Below, piece after piece: positions 32,116 to 41,296 of a stretch of DNA of 64,000 nt. The position numbers and the translations under genes were made by a program. Each line of letters begins with the position of its first letter. Position 1 is the stretch's first letter. The stretch spans positions 3,410,001 through 3,474,000 of the forward strand of contig NZ_LR026975.1 in assembly GCF_900603025.1 (NCBI RefSeq), in the 5' to 3' direction. Source of the DNA: Mycolicibacterium hassiacum DSM 44199 (GTDB taxonomy: Bacteria; Actinomycetota; Actinomycetes; Mycobacteriales; Mycobacteriaceae). A model generated the notes under the pieces. It searched no databases, was not told the DNA's origin, and saw nothing but the letters and a program-made list of their open reading frames with translations.

Positions 32116-32888
32116 GCGACTACGAGACCATTCTGGTGACCCGCGACGACCGGGTCGGCACCATCACGCTGAACCGGCCCAAGGCGCTCAACGCGCTCAA
32201 CACCCAGGTGATGACCGAAGTCATCGCCGCCGCTGAGGAATTCGACAACGATCCGGGTATCGGTGCCATCATCCTCACCGGCAACGAGAAGGCGTTCGCG
32301 GCCGGTGCGGACATCAAGGAGATGGCCGAGTTGACGTTCGCCGATGTCTACTCGCGCGACTTCTTCGCGGCCTGGGACAAGTTCGCCGCCACCCGCACCC
32401 CGACCATCGCCGCGGTCGCCGGCTACGCGCTCGGCGGCGGCTGCGAGCTGGCAATGATGTGCGACATCCTGATCGCCGCCGACACCGCCAAGTTCGGCCA
32501 GCCCGAGATCAAGCTCGGCGTGCTGCCCGGCATGGGCGGGTCGCAGCGGCTGACCCGCGCCATCGGCAAAGCCAAGGCGATGGATCTGATCCTGACCGGG
32601 CGCAACATGGACGCCGAGGAGGCCGAGCGCGCCGGGCTGGTGTCGCGGGTGGTGCCCGCCGACAAGCTGCTCGAGGAGGCCAACGCGGTCGCCAAGACCA
32701 TCGCGTCGATGTCGTTGTCGGCGGCGCGAATGGCCAAGGAGGCGGTCAATCGGGCGTTCGAGACCACCCTCGCCGAGGGTCTGCTCTTCGAGCGGCGCAT
32801 CTTCCACTCCGCGTTCGCGACCGAGGACCAGACCGAGGGCATGAAGGCGTTCATCGAGAAGCGCCCGGCGAACTTCCGCCACCGCTAG
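32112..32888 (+). CDS. echA8: Enoyl-CoA hydratase EchA8
   Basis: 258-residue crotonase, hydrating 2-enoyl-CoA in beta-oxidation. [14 protein letters not shown] and [15 protein letters not shown] form the oxyanion hole; the two catalytic Glu positions are in that segment and in [17 protein letters not shown] 32112 overlaps the echA9 stop by four bases, so the two are translationally coupled. Orthologue of Rv1070c. Confidence 0.97.
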   Translation: MSDYETILVTRDDRVGTITLNRPKALNALNTQVMTEVIAAAEEFDNDPGIGAIILTGNEKAFAAGADIKEMAELTFADVYSRDFFAAWDKFAATRTPTIAAVAGYALGGGCELAMMCDILIAADTAKFGQPEIKLGVLPGMGGSQRLTRAIGKAKAMDLILTGRNMDAEEAERAGLVSRVVPADKLLEEANAVAKTIASMSLSAARMAKEAVNRAFETTLAEGLLFERRIFHSAFATEDQTEGMKAFIEKRPANFRHR

Positions 32889-32898
32889 TCTGCGGGGT

Positions 32899-34638
32899 GT
32901 GAACGACACCCCCGCGGTAGCGGCGGACACCCACGCGGCACCCCCGGTGGCCGACGCCGACACCCGCGACGAGTCGGAGCGGCCGCCGCAGCCGCCACCG
33001 GCCAAGAGCCCTTGGTGGGTTCGGCACTACACCTTCACCGGGACGGCGTTCGGCCTGATGTTCCTGTGGTTCTCGCTGACGCCGTCGCTGTTGCCCCGCG
33101 GTCCGCTGTTCCAGGGGATCATCAGCGGGGCGGCGGGTGCGTTCGGTTACGCGCTGGGTGTGTTCATCGTCTGGCTGGTGCGCTACATGCGTTCCCGCGA
33201 CACCAGCCCGCCCGCCCCGCGCTGGGCCTGGGTGGGCCTGGTGGTGGTCGGGGTGGTCGGCCAACTGTACATGATCATCTACTTCCACCGCTGGCAGGAC
33301 GAGGTCCGCGACCTGACCGGCGTTGCGCGGCTGGGGTTCTGGGACTACCCGCTGACCGCCGCGCTGTCGATCCTGGTGTTGTATCTGCTGGTCGAGCTCG
33401 GCCAACTGGTCCGCCGGCTGGTACTGTTTCTGGTGCGGCAACTCAATCGCGTTGCGCCGCCGCGGGTCTCGGCAGTCGTGGTGATACTGGCGTTGCTCGC
33501 GTTGACAATCGCACTGCTCAACGGGATCGTGGTGCGGTTCGCGATGACCACGATCAACAACACCTTCGAGGCCGTCAACGACGAAACCGACCCGGACTTC
33601 GCGGCCCCGACGAGCCCGCTGCGCTCGGGCGGCCCCGGGTCGCTGGTGTCGTGGGAGTCGCTGGGACACCAGGGCCGGATCTTCGTGGCGGCCGGGCCGA
33701 CCGTACAACAGCTCTCGGAGTTCAACGGCCGGCCGGCGATCGAGCCGATCCGGGTTTACGCGGGGCTGAACTCGGCCGACGGCATCAAGGCGACCGCCGA
33801 ACTGGCGGCCCGTGAACTGCAGCGCACCGGCGGTCTGCAACGCGACGTCGTCGCGGTCGCCACCACCACCGGCACCGGCTGGATCAACGAGGCGGAGGCG
33901 TCGGCGCTGGAGTACATGTACAACGGCAACACCGCGATCGTGTCCATGCAGTACTCGTTCCTGCCCAGCTGGCTGTCGTTCCTGGTCGACAAGGAGAACG
34001 CGCGGCAGGCCGGGCAGGCGCTATTCGAGGCCGTCGACGAACTGATCCGCGAACTCCCCGAGGCCGACCGGCCCGAACTGGTGGTGTTCGGCGAGAGCTT
34101 GGGCTCGTTCGGCGGCGAGGCACCGTTCCTGGCGCTCAACAACCTGGTGGCCCGCACCGACGGAGCGCTGTTCAGCGGCCCCACGTTCAACAACACGATC
34201 TGGACGCAGCTGACCCATGACCGCGACCCCGGCTCGCCGATGTGGCTGCCTGTCTACGACGACGGGGAGAACGTCCGATTCGTCGCCGCGGCAACCGATC
34301 TCGACCGGCCCGACGCCCCGTGGGGTCATCCGCGGGTGGTGTATCTGCAGCACGCATCCGACCCGATCGCCTGGTGGAACCCGGATCTGCTGTTCGCCGA
34401 ACCGGATTGGCTCAAGGAACCGCGCGGCTCGGATGTGTCGGGCCGGATGCAGTGGATCCCGGTGGTCACCTTCCTGCAGGTGTCGGCGGACATGGCGGTG
34501 GCGACCAGCGTGCCCGACGGACACGGCCACATCTACATCAAGAACGTCGCCGACGCGTGGGCGGCGATCCTGCAGCCGCCGGGCTGGACCCCGGAGAAGA
34601 CCGAACGCCTGCGTCCGCTGCTCAACAACAACGCCTGA
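32899..34638 (+). CDS. Membrane-anchored alpha/beta hydrolase (Rv1069c type)
   Basis: 579 residues. Pro-rich N-terminal 38 residues, four to five transmembrane helices to about residue 215, then an alpha/beta-hydrolase domain with nucleophile elbow VFGESLGSFGGE and a late histidine in PDGHGHIY. Orthologue of Rv1069c (587 residues); substrate unknown, probably a lipid. GTG 32899 lies 11 nt after the echA8 stop, so it belongs to the echA9-echA8 operon. Confidence 0.92.
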   Translation: MNDTPAVAADTHAAPPVADADTRDESERPPQPPPAKSPWWVRHYTFTGTAFGLMFLWFSLTPSLLPRGPLFQGIISGAAGAFGYALGVFIVWLVRYMRSRDTSPPAPRWAWVGLVVVGVVGQLYMIIYFHRWQDEVRDLTGVARLGFWDYPLTAALSILVLYLLVELGQLVRRLVLFLVRQLNRVAPPRVSAVVVILALLALTIALLNGIVVRFAMTTINNTFEAVNDETDPDFAAPTSPLRSGGPGSLVSWESLGHQGRIFVAAGPTVQQLSEFNGRPAIEPIRVYAGLNSADGIKATAELAARELQRTGGLQRDVVAVATTTGTGWINEAEASALEYMYNGNTAIVSMQYSFLPSWLSFLVDKENARQAGQALFEAVDELIRELPEADRPELVVFGESLGSFGGEAPFLALNNLVARTDGALFSGPTFNNTIWTQLTHDRDPGSPMWLPVYDDGENVRFVAAATDLDRPDAPWGHPRVVYLQHASDPIAWWNPDLLFAEPDWLKEPRGSDVSGRMQWIPVVTFLQVSADMAVATSVPDGHGHIYIKNVADAWAAILQPPGWTPEKTERLRPLLNNNA

Positions 34639-34655
34639 GCGATACCGCGCTCAGG
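34634..34655. terminator. Short hairpin across convergent stops
   Basis: CCTGAGCG / CGCTCAGG, perfect 8 bp with a 6-nt loop. The left arm contains the TGA of the Rv1069c-type gene and the right arm the TGA of the rhodanese gene. Confidence 0.55.
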
Positions 34656-35031
34656 GCACCAGGCCCTCGGCACGCAGCGCGTGGAAGCCGCCGATGACGT
34701 CGGTGGCGCGGTGCAGCCCGAGGTCCTGCAGCGACGCCGCGGCCAGGCTGGACGTGTAGCCCTCCGAGCACAGCACCACCCATTCGACGTCGTCGTCGAC
34801 CGCCTGCGGCAGCCGCGCCTCGCTGGTCGGGTCGCAGCGCCACTCCAGCACATTGCGCTCGATCACCAGCGCACCCGGCACCTCGCCCTCCTGTTCCCGC
34901 TGCGCCTGCGGACGGATGTCGACGAGAATCGCGCCGCGGGCCAGCGCCGCGGGCACCTCCCGGGCCGGCAGGCGCCGCAGCCGCGCCCGGGCGGCTTCGA
35001 GCACCCGGTCGATGCGGCTGGCCACGCTCAC
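34651..35031 (-). CDS. Rhodanese-like sulfurtransferase
   Basis: 126-residue single-domain rhodanese; moves sulfane sulfur from thiosulfate or persulfides. Active-site cysteine in VVLCSEGYTSSLAA; ILVDIRP is the typical first strand. GTG 35031 overlaps the stop of the cysteine dioxygenase gene (GTGA), so both are made from one mRNA; the pairing suggests handling of cysteine-derived sulfur. Corresponds to Rv1066. Confidence 0.9.
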   Translation of the reverse strand: MSVASRIDRVLEAARARLRRLPAREVPAALARGAILVDIRPQAQREQEGEVPGALVIERNVLEWRCDPTSEARLPQAVDDDVEWVVLCSEGYTSSLAAASLQDLGLHRATDVIGGFHALRAEGLVP

Positions 35032-35537
35032 CCCTCGGGCCCGTCGACCAGCTCGGTGCGGCTGCGCCGCAGCGTGTTCCGCTCGGTGACCTCGTAGTAC
35101 GACATCGCGGTCAGCGGCGGTGAGTAGGCGTGCACGCTCAGCGTCGGGGTGACCGGTGCGTCACCGGGCGCCCACACCACGTCGTGCACCCAGCCCAGCG
35201 GGAAGCCCGCCTGGTCACCGGCGACCAGCTGTCGGCGCCGCAACGCCGTGCCGTCCCAACGGGTTTCGCTCAGTGCCCCGGAGACGACGGTCAGCGCGCC
35301 CAGCGATCCGCTGTGGTCGTGCAGCTCGGTGTTGCGATCCGGCACCCAGCTGATCAGCCAGACGTCGAGCTCGTCGTCGCCGTGCAGCCGGACATACCAG
35401 CGCTCGGCGGTGGGCAGGCCGCCGGCGGGCAGCAGGTGGTCGAAACGGCCGGAGAGCACGCGGTCGGCGTAGTGATCGGTGGTGTGCAGCAGGTCGGGCA
35501 GGCGTAGCCGGGTCGGCGCGGAGACTGCGGCAAGCAT
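35028..35537 (-). CDS. Cysteine dioxygenase-family cupin
   Basis: 169-residue cupin of the cysteine dioxygenase type I family (thiol oxidation by non-heme iron; cysteine to cysteinesulfinate). Metal histidines in ELHDHSGSLGAL and GWVHDVVW. First structural gene of a two-gene operon with rhodanese. Preceded at 43 nt by a 15-codon cysteine-ended leader peptide, which suggests cysteine-responsive expression. Substrate could be another thiol such as mercaptopropionate. Confidence 0.88.
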   Translation of the reverse strand: MLAAVSAPTRLRLPDLLHTTDHYADRVLSGRFDHLLPAGGLPTAERWYVRLHGDDELDVWLISWVPDRNTELHDHSGSLGALTVVSGALSETRWDGTALRRRQLVAGDQAGFPLGWVHDVVWAPGDAPVTPTLSVHAYSPPLTAMSYYEVTERNTLRRSRTELVDGPEG

Positions 35538-35579
35538 CGGGAACTCCAGAATCGACGAACGGATCGGCGGCGGGGGCGG

Positions 35580-35627
35580 TCAGCCGCAACAGACCCCGCG
35601 ATGAACCCGGATCGATCCCGTCGTCAC
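35580..35627 (-). CDS. 15-codon Cys-Cys leader peptide upstream of cysteine dioxygenase
   Basis: GTG 35627 to TGA 35580 encodes VTTGSIRVHRGVCCG. The RVHRG segment and adjacent cysteines just before the stop are those of actinobacterial sulfur-gene leader peptides, which act as cysteine attenuators: ribosomes stall on Cys codons when cysteine is scarce. An AAGACT hexamer 7 nt upstream could serve as a -10 for a leaderless start. Too short for routine gene calling; read directly from the sequence. Confidence 0.72.
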   Translation of the reverse strand: MTTGSIRVHRGVCCG

Positions 35628-35812
35628 GGCTGGCAGTCTTGCACGGCGCGCCGTCCCCGGTCAGCCGCCCGAACCCGCGACGCCCCGTCGGCACACCCGA
35701 AACCGCAGGTCAGCACCGCCGCGACGGTGCCCGTCGGCAAGATTCACGGTGATCGGAAGTCGCGGCCGGGCCGGCCGGATCACCTGCGGTACGGGCCGGC
35801 CCCGGGGTTGCC

Positions 35813-35818
35813 TACATT
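35813..35818 (+). promoter_or_regulatory. -10 element before lpqV
   Basis: TACATT ends 8 nt before ATG 35827; no ribosome site lies between, so a leaderless mRNA is likely. Confidence 0.5.
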
Positions 35819-35826
35819 TGATCGAC

Positions 35827-36264
35827 ATGTACAGGCTTGCTCGTCGTGCCGTGGCCGCCGCGGTCGTTGTCCTCGCCGCCGCAACGGGGTGCTCCTCGTC
35901 GCACGACGGCGGCGAGCCGTCCACCGCCACCGCGCCGGCCACGACGCCGGCCGAGGAGACCGAAACCCCCGCGCTCGCGCCCGGTGAGGTGGCGGTCTCC
36001 CCCGGCGGGGTCACCACCGCGGTCGGCACCCCGGCGGCGTCCACCGAGGAGGAGTACTTCCGGGCCTGTCTGACCGCGCGGCAGTGGATGGACGAACAGG
36101 GCGGGGACCCGAAGTCACTGATCGAGCCGTATCTGCAGATGGTGCAGACCGCCGAGGAACCGGGTCCCGGGACGTTCGGCGCGCGCTGGGCGGAACTGCC
36201 GCCGGAACGGCAGTCGGCGGTGATCGTGGCGGTGCAGGCCGCCGCCGACCAACTCTGCGGTTAG
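35827..36264 (+). CDS. lpqV: Lipoprotein LpqV
   Basis: 145-residue lipoprotein: Arg-containing signal RLARRAVAAAVVVLAAATGC with the lipid-modified Cys in ATGCSSS, a Thr/Pro/Glu-rich linker, then a folded domain with two cysteines (FRACLTARQW, DQLCG) likely bridged. Corresponds to M. tuberculosis LpqV (Rv1064c, 139 residues). Function unknown. ATG 35827 is set by the signal peptide. Confidence 0.9.
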   Translation: MYRLARRAVAAAVVVLAAATGCSSSHDGGEPSTATAPATTPAEETETPALAPGEVAVSPGGVTTAVGTPAASTEEEYFRACLTARQWMDEQGGDPKSLIEPYLQMVQTAEEPGPGTFGARWAELPPERQSAVIVAVQAAADQLCG

Positions 36265-36292
36265 CGGCGGGCACAGCGCGCAGAATGGCCTT

Positions 36293-37285
36293 ATGGCGGC
36301 CGGTAAGCGAGTGGCCCTCGCCCTGGGCAGCGGCGGGGCCCGCGGATACACCCACATCGGGGTGATCAACGAGCTGCGTGCGCGCGGCTACCAGATCGTC
36401 GGCGTCGCCGGCTCGTCGATGGGCGCCCTGGTCGGCGGCCTGGAGGCGGCCGGCAAGCTCGACGAGTTCACCGAGTGGGCCGAGTCGCTGACCCAGGCCG
36501 CGGTGCTGCGGCTGCTGGACCCGTCCATCACCGGCGCGGGGGTGCTGCGGGCGGCCAAGATCCTCGACGCGGTGCGCGACATCCTCGGCGAGGTGCGGAT
36601 CGAGGAGCTGCCCATCCCCTACACCGCGGTGGCGACCGATCTGCTCAGCGGGAAGTCGGTGTGGCTGCAGCGCGGTCCGGTGGATGCGGCGATCCGGGCG
36701 TCGATCGCGATTCCGGGCGTGATCGCACCGCATGTGCTCGACGGCCGGCTGCTGGCCGACGGCGGCATCCTCGATCCGCTGCCGATGGCGCCGATGGCGC
36801 CGATCGCGGCCGTCAACGCGGACCTGAGCATCGCGGTGAGCCTGGCCGGCAGCGACTCCGGCGGCACCGAACCCGACAACACCTCGGTCAGTGCGCGCAC
36901 CGAGTGGCTGAGCCGGATGTGGCGCAGCACCACCGCGCTGTTCGAGAACACCTCGGTGTTCGGCCGGTTCACCTCCGGCGATCAGCAGAACAGCGACAAC
37001 GCTGGCGGCGAGAGCGATCAGGAGTTGATCGACAGCTCCAAGGTGGCCACCGAGCCGTCGGTGCCCAAGATGGGCAGCTTCGAGGTGATGAACCGCACCA
37101 TCGACATCGCGCAGGCCGCGCTGGCTCGCCATCAGCTGGCGAACCACCCCCCGGATCTGCTCATCGAGGTGCCGCGCGCCGCGTGCCGTTCGCTGGATTT
37201 CCACCGCGCCGCGGAGGTGATCGAGATCGGCCGCAAGCTGGCGGTGGCCGCACTCGACGAGTACGAGGCCGAGCGCGGCCGCTAG
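36293..37285 (+). CDS. Patatin-like phospholipase (Rv1063c type)
   Basis: 330-residue patatin/NTE-family serine hydrolase. Oxyanion loop LGSGGARGYTHIG, nucleophile VAGSSMGALVGG, catalytic Asp in LLADGGILDPLP. Ser-Asp dyad complete. A Ser/Thr-rich insertion occurs around residues 185-245. A CAGAAT hexamer ends 6 nt before ATG 36293 (possible leaderless start). Its TAG stop overlaps the TAG of the opposing patatin gene in the palindrome CTAG. Confidence 0.93.
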   Translation: MAAGKRVALALGSGGARGYTHIGVINELRARGYQIVGVAGSSMGALVGGLEAAGKLDEFTEWAESLTQAAVLRLLDPSITGAGVLRAAKILDAVRDILGEVRIEELPIPYTAVATDLLSGKSVWLQRGPVDAAIRASIAIPGVIAPHVLDGRLLADGGILDPLPMAPMAPIAAVNADLSIAVSLAGSDSGGTEPDNTSVSARTEWLSRMWRSTTALFENTSVFGRFTSGDQQNSDNAGGESDQELIDSSKVATEPSVPKMGSFEVMNRTIDIAQAALARHQLANHPPDLLIEVPRAACRSLDFHRAAEVIEIGRKLAVAALDEYEAERGR

Positions 37286-38133
37286 CCGTCGAGGAACTCG
37301 GTGACCGCGGGGGCGACGCGCTGCCCCTGGGTGCGGCCGGCCGCCGCCGAGGGCGCCCGGCACGCCGGGTCGAGCGGGTTGGCGCCGAACGCCTCGCGCG
37401 ATGCGTCGTCGGCGAACACCGTGAACACCCGCCCGGGGAACGCCTCGACCTCCTCGGCCACCCCCGGACCGAACGGGGACGGCGATGACTCCGCTTGAGG
37501 CACAACGACGACCGCGGTATCGCAGTCGGCCGCCACCCCGAGGTTCACCGGGCTGGCCACCCCGCCGTCCATGTACCGGCGCGCACCGATGGTCACCGGC
37601 GGCCATACCCCCGGGACGGCGCAGCTGGCGGCGACGGCATCGACCAGCTCGACCCCGCAGCGGGCGTCGAAGACGACCAGCTCACCGGTCTCGGTGTCGA
37701 CGGCGGTGATGCGCAGTTCCTGGTCCGGCCATTGATGTGACGGCAGCCGATGGGCGATCACGTCACGGCGGACCGACTCGGGTACGGTGCGCGCCGACAG
37801 GGCGATCGCGCCGATGCGGCGCAGCTTGTCGGTCCTGGAGCCGGGTTCGGTCACCGCGTCCATGAACAACGCGGCGATGTCGTCGATGCCCGCCCCGGGA
37901 TGCAGTTCGGTCGTCGTGGGGGCGGTCTGCCGCTCGTAGAGCTCGTCCAGCGGAACTCCGCTGGTGAGCTGGCCGGCGACCGCCGAACCGGCCGAGGTGC
38001 CGATCAGGACGTCGGAGTCCAGCAGGGCCTTGGCGGTGTCCGGGGCGACATCGGCGATGCCGCGCAGAACCCCGAGCTCCCAGGCGATGCCGGCCAGCCC
38101 ACCGCCGGCGAGCACCAGAGCGCGTCTCGACAC
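37282..38133 (-). CDS. Patatin-like phospholipase (Rv1062 type)
   Basis: 283-residue patatin-family hydrolase, different subgroup from the neighbour. VLAGGGLAGIAWELG oxyanion loop, IGTSAGSAVAGQL nucleophile, YMDGGVASPVNLG with the catalytic Asp. Start GTG 38133 (SRRALVLAGGG) by similarity to Rv1062 (285). Convergent with the other patatin by a 4-nt stop overlap and divergent from the phosphatase gene. Confidence 0.93.
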   Translation of the reverse strand: MSRRALVLAGGGLAGIAWELGVLRGIADVAPDTAKALLDSDVLIGTSAGSAVAGQLTSGVPLDELYERQTAPTTTELHPGAGIDDIAALFMDAVTEPGSRTDKLRRIGAIALSARTVPESVRRDVIAHRLPSHQWPDQELRITAVDTETGELVVFDARCGVELVDAVAASCAVPGVWPPVTIGARRYMDGGVASPVNLGVAADCDTAVVVVPQAESSPSPFGPGVAEEVEAFPGRVFTVFADDASREAFGANPLDPACRAPSAAAGRTQGQRVAPAVTEFLDG

Positions 38134-38154
38134 CCCGTGAGTGTGCCATGTGGT

Positions 38155-38160
38155 TAATCT
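38155..38160 (+). promoter_or_regulatory. -10 element before the acid phosphatase gene
   Basis: TAATCT ends 6 nt before GTG 38167; spacing and the lack of a ribosome site point to a leaderless mRNA. Confidence 0.5.
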
Positions 38161-38166
38161 GGCCAG

Positions 38167-38892
38167 GTGCTCCGCACGGCGATCGCCGCGACAGCGGCAG
38201 CGGTTCTGCTGACGACCGCCCCCGGCGCGGTCGCGCAGCCGCCTGCCCCGCCGACGCCGATCGTCCCGCCACCGGGGCAGCCGCACAACCTCGGCGACCT
38301 GAAGGCCGAGGTGATCCGCTACCACGACAGCGGCGCCTACCTGACCGACCTAAAGGCGGCGGCGGCCCCGGCGATCGCCTGGATCACCGAACGCGTCCCG
38401 CAGGTGAGCCGGCCCGCGATCGTCCTCGACATCGACGAGACGTCGCTGTCGAACTGGGAGGTGTTGAGAGCCAACGACTTCGCCCTGTTCACCGCGGGCC
38501 CGTGCCCGGATCTGCCGCATGGGCCGTGCGGGCTCGCGGCCTGGCTGAACCTCGGCGACGCCCCCGCGATCCCGCCGACCCTGGACATCTTCACCACCGC
38601 CCGCGGGCTGGGTGCGGAGGTGTTCTTCCTCACCGGCCGGCCGGAGAACCTGCGCGCGGCGACCGAACGCAACCTGCACACCGTGGGCTATCGCGGCTAC
38701 ACCCGGCTGATCATGGAACCCGTTGGCAGCGAATTCGTTTCGGCAGCCGACTTCAAGGCCCCACAGCGCGAGCGGCTCACCCGGGAGGGCTACACGATCG
38801 TCGCCAACATCGGCGATCAGCCGTCGGATCTGGCGGGTGGGTTCGCCGAACGGGCGTTCCTGCTGCCCAACCCGTTCTACCGCATTTCCTGA
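38167..38892 (+). CDS. Secreted HAD-type acid phosphatase (class B/C-like)
   Basis: 241-residue exported phosphatase. Signal peptide cut near APGAVAQPP, then the HAD acid phosphatase fold: motif I IVLDIDETSLSNWE, motif II FFLTGRP, motif III region around KAPQRERL and IGDQPSDLAGG. Likely hydrolyses phosphomonoesters outside the membrane. Its last 16 bases overlap the convergent Rv1059-like gene. Confidence 0.92.
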   Translation: MLRTAIAATAAAVLLTTAPGAVAQPPAPPTPIVPPPGQPHNLGDLKAEVIRYHDSGAYLTDLKAAAAPAIAWITERVPQVSRPAIVLDIDETSLSNWEVLRANDFALFTAGPCPDLPHGPCGLAAWLNLGDAPAIPPTLDIFTTARGLGAEVFFLTGRPENLRAATERNLHTVGYRGYTRLIMEPVGSEFVSAADFKAPQRERLTREGYTIVANIGDQPSDLAGGFAERAFLLPNPFYRIS

Positions 38893-39938
38893 GCCAGATG
38901 CGGCGCGGCTTTGCCGCTGATCAGCGGCAGGTCGAGCATGGTGAGGATGCCGGGTTCGGCCGCGCATACCGCCGGAACGGAGTTCACGCAGTGCGCGGCG
39001 GTGCCGACGATGCCGCGCTCGGGGCCGGTGTCGCCGACCTCGGAGTGGAATCCCTTGACGGTGACGGTGATATCCGGGTTGCCGCGGACCTCCATCTCGT
39101 AGCGCTGCCCCTCCGGCCCCAGCGTCCAGGCGGGATCGAGGTTCTCCTCCCCCATCAGCCAGTTCACCGTGACCCGCACGACGGGTTCGTCGTCGACGAG
39201 GGCCTCCCAGTGGAATCGGCGGCCGGCGACCTGACCGGGTTCGATCACGCCCAGCGGTGAGTCGATCGGCGCGGTCGCGACGGCCACCTCCTGGGTGGCG
39301 CGCACCCTCGGGTCGGCGGCGAAACCCATCTGGTCGACGACCATCTTGACCGCCTGAATGAAGCCGCCGTCGAGCATCTTCTGCATCGGCCCGCTGAGCG
39401 CCTTGTCGGGCACCTCGCCGAAACCCATCACGTGCCGCAGCACGTCCGGCGCATCGTAGGTCCGCAGGTCCGAGAACTCCTCGGCCCGAACGAATGTCAC
39501 ACCGGTGGAGAACGCCGAGAACAGCAGTGGGAACTTGTCGCTGAAGCCGCCGGGCGCCATGCCGGTGCCGTGCAGGGTGGCGTTGCCGTCCAGCGCGGCC
39601 TGTTTGATCTCCGCGGCGCTGCGCTCGCTGGGGTAGAGCCAGCCGACCGGGGTGATGACGTTCTTGCCCGAGCGCAGCAGCGCGGCCACCTCATCGGGGT
39701 TGGGCAGCAGCGGCGCGTAGATGACCGCGTCTGCGTCCAGTGCGACGATGTCGTCGAGGCTGTTGGTGGCGGTCACGCCGAGCGGCGGACCGCCGATGAG
39801 TTCGCCGACGTCCCTGCCGACCTTCGCCGGCGAGTGCACCCAACAGCCGACGAGTTCCAGATCCGGGTGCTCGAGCACGCCCTTGATCGCCGCGACCCCG
39901 ACCCCGCCGGTCGCCCACTGCACCACCCGCAGGCTCAT
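38877..39938 (-). CDS. Dihydrodipicolinate reductase-like oxidoreductase (Rv1059-like)
   Basis: 353-residue NAD(P)-binding protein of the dihydrodipicolinate reductase-like group common in mycobacteria. N-terminal Rossmann segment [17 protein letters not shown], then [13 protein letters not shown] and a C-terminal domain with DFHWEAL-like strands. Substrate unknown. ATG 39938 has GAGGAGG 5 nt upstream. Probably controlled with ltp1 from the operator 20 nt upstream. Confidence 0.88.
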   Translation of the reverse strand: MSLRVVQWATGGVGVAAIKGVLEHPDLELVGCWVHSPAKVGRDVGELIGGPPLGVTATNSLDDIVALDADAVIYAPLLPNPDEVAALLRSGKNVITPVGWLYPSERSAAEIKQAALDGNATLHGTGMAPGGFSDKFPLLFSAFSTGVTFVRAEEFSDLRTYDAPDVLRHVMGFGEVPDKALSGPMQKMLDGGFIQAVKMVVDQMGFAADPRVRATQEVAVATAPIDSPLGVIEPGQVAGRRFHWEALVDDEPVVRVTVNWLMGEENLDPAWTLGPEGQRYEMEVRGNPDITVTVKGFHSEVGDTGPERGIVGTAAHCVNSVPAVCAAEPGILTMLDLPLISGKAAPHLAQEMR

Positions 39939-39957
39939 TGCGCCTCCTCGCACGAAC

Positions 39958-39971
39958 GAGAACACGTTCTA
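39958..39971. promoter_or_regulatory. KstR-like operator between divergent genes
   Basis: GAGAACACGTTCTA: perfect inverted repeat AGAAC-AC-GTTCT. It fits the mycobacterial KstR consensus TNNAACNNGTTNNA except for the first base. Other TetR-family repressors use similar sites, so KstR is a proposal. Confidence 0.55.
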
Positions 39972-40088
39972 CTCAGGTCTACACCACCATCGGTGGCGAT
40001 GGACCCGGATCCCGCCGCCGAGTCGCCGCTGGACACGCGCCACGCGGGTGTGTTCGGATCGGTGCGACGACGGCGAAGGGACGAGGTC

Positions 40089-41279
40089 ATGGCCAACAGG
40101 GTGTTCGTCATCGGTGTCGGGATGACGAAGTTCGAGAAGCCGGGACGGCGCGAGGGGTGGGACTACCCGCAGATGGCGCGCGAGTCGGGCACGAAGGCGC
40201 TCGAGGACGCCGGGATCGACTACCGCGAAGTGCAGCAGGGATTCGTGGGCTACGTCGCCGGCCCCTCGACGTGCGGCAACCGCGCGCTCTACGAGCTGGG
40301 GATGACCGGCATTCCGATCGTCAACGTCAACAACAACTGCTCGACCGGTTCGACGGCGCTCTTCCTCGCCGCACAGGCGGTCCGCGGCGGGCTGGTGGAT
40401 TGCGCGATCGCGCTGGGGTTCGAGAAGATGCAGCCCGGTCCGCTGCAGGGCGGCTCGGACGACCGGGAGTCGCCGATGGCCCGGCATGTCGCCGCGCTGG
40501 CGGAGATCGACGAGTTCGCCATGCCGGTCGCGCCGTGGATGTTCGGCGCCGCCGGACGTGAGCACATGCGCAAGTACGGCACCACCGCGGAGCATTTCGC
40601 CAAGATCGGCTACAAGAACCACAAGCACTCGGTGAACAACCCGTACGCGCAGTTTCAGCAGGAGTACACCCTCGACGACATCCTGGCCGCCAGGATGATC
40701 TCGGCACCGCTGACCAAACTGCAGTGTTCGCCGACCTCCGACGGATCGGCCGCGGCGATCGTCGCCGGCGAGGCGTTCGTCGACAAGCACGGCCTGGCCG
40801 GACAGGCCGTCGAGATAGTCGGGCAGGCGATGACCACCGACTTCGACTCGACGTTCGACGGCAGCGCCCGGAACCTCATCGGCTACGACATGAATGTCAA
40901 AGCCGCACAACAGGTTTACCAGCAGAGCGGCCTCGGGCCGGAGGACTTCCAGGTGATCGAGCTGCACGACTGTTTCTCGGCCAACGAGTTGCTGCTCTAC
41001 GAGGCGCTGGGACTGTGCGGAGAGGGCGAGGCTCCCGAGCTGATCGACAACGACGACACCACCTACGGCGGCCGCTGGGTGGTCAATCCGTCCGGTGGGC
41101 TGATCTCCAAGGGCCACCCGCTGGGCGCCACCGGTCTGGCGCAGTGCGCCGAGTTGACCTGGCAACTGCGCGGCACCGCCGACAAACGCCAGGTGGAGGG
41201 CGTCACCGCGGCCCTGCAGCATAATATCGGCCTCGGCGGGGCGGCGGTGGTGACGGCTTATCAGCGCGCGGAGCGGTGA
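40089..41279 (+). CDS. ltp1: Thiolase-fold lipid-transfer protein Ltp1
   Basis: 396-residue SCP-x-type thiolase homologue, very close to M. tuberculosis Ltp1 (Rv2790c): [34 protein letters not shown] with the cysteine, [13 protein letters not shown] and [17 protein letters not shown] with the histidine. Such proteins act in sterol or branched side-chain degradation. Start ATG 40089 by homology. In M. tuberculosis this gene lies elsewhere, so its placement here is lineage-specific. Confidence 0.93.
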   Translation: MANRVFVIGVGMTKFEKPGRREGWDYPQMARESGTKALEDAGIDYREVQQGFVGYVAGPSTCGNRALYELGMTGIPIVNVNNNCSTGSTALFLAAQAVRGGLVDCAIALGFEKMQPGPLQGGSDDRESPMARHVAALAEIDEFAMPVAPWMFGAAGREHMRKYGTTAEHFAKIGYKNHKHSVNNPYAQFQQEYTLDDILAARMISAPLTKLQCSPTSDGSAAAIVAGEAFVDKHGLAGQAVEIVGQAMTTDFDSTFDGSARNLIGYDMNVKAAQQVYQQSGLGPEDFQVIELHDCFSANELLLYEALGLCGEGEAPELIDNDDTTYGGRWVVNPSGGLISKGHPLGATGLAQCAELTWQLRGTADKRQVEGVTAALQHNIGLGGAAVVTAYQRAER

Positions 41280-41296
41280 TAAGCGATGATGGTCGG

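Noticed and set aside
35538..35826. Possible riboswitch upstream of cysteine dioxygenase
   Set aside because: No conserved SAM or other riboswitch core could be recognised; the Cys-Cys leader ORF explains the region better.
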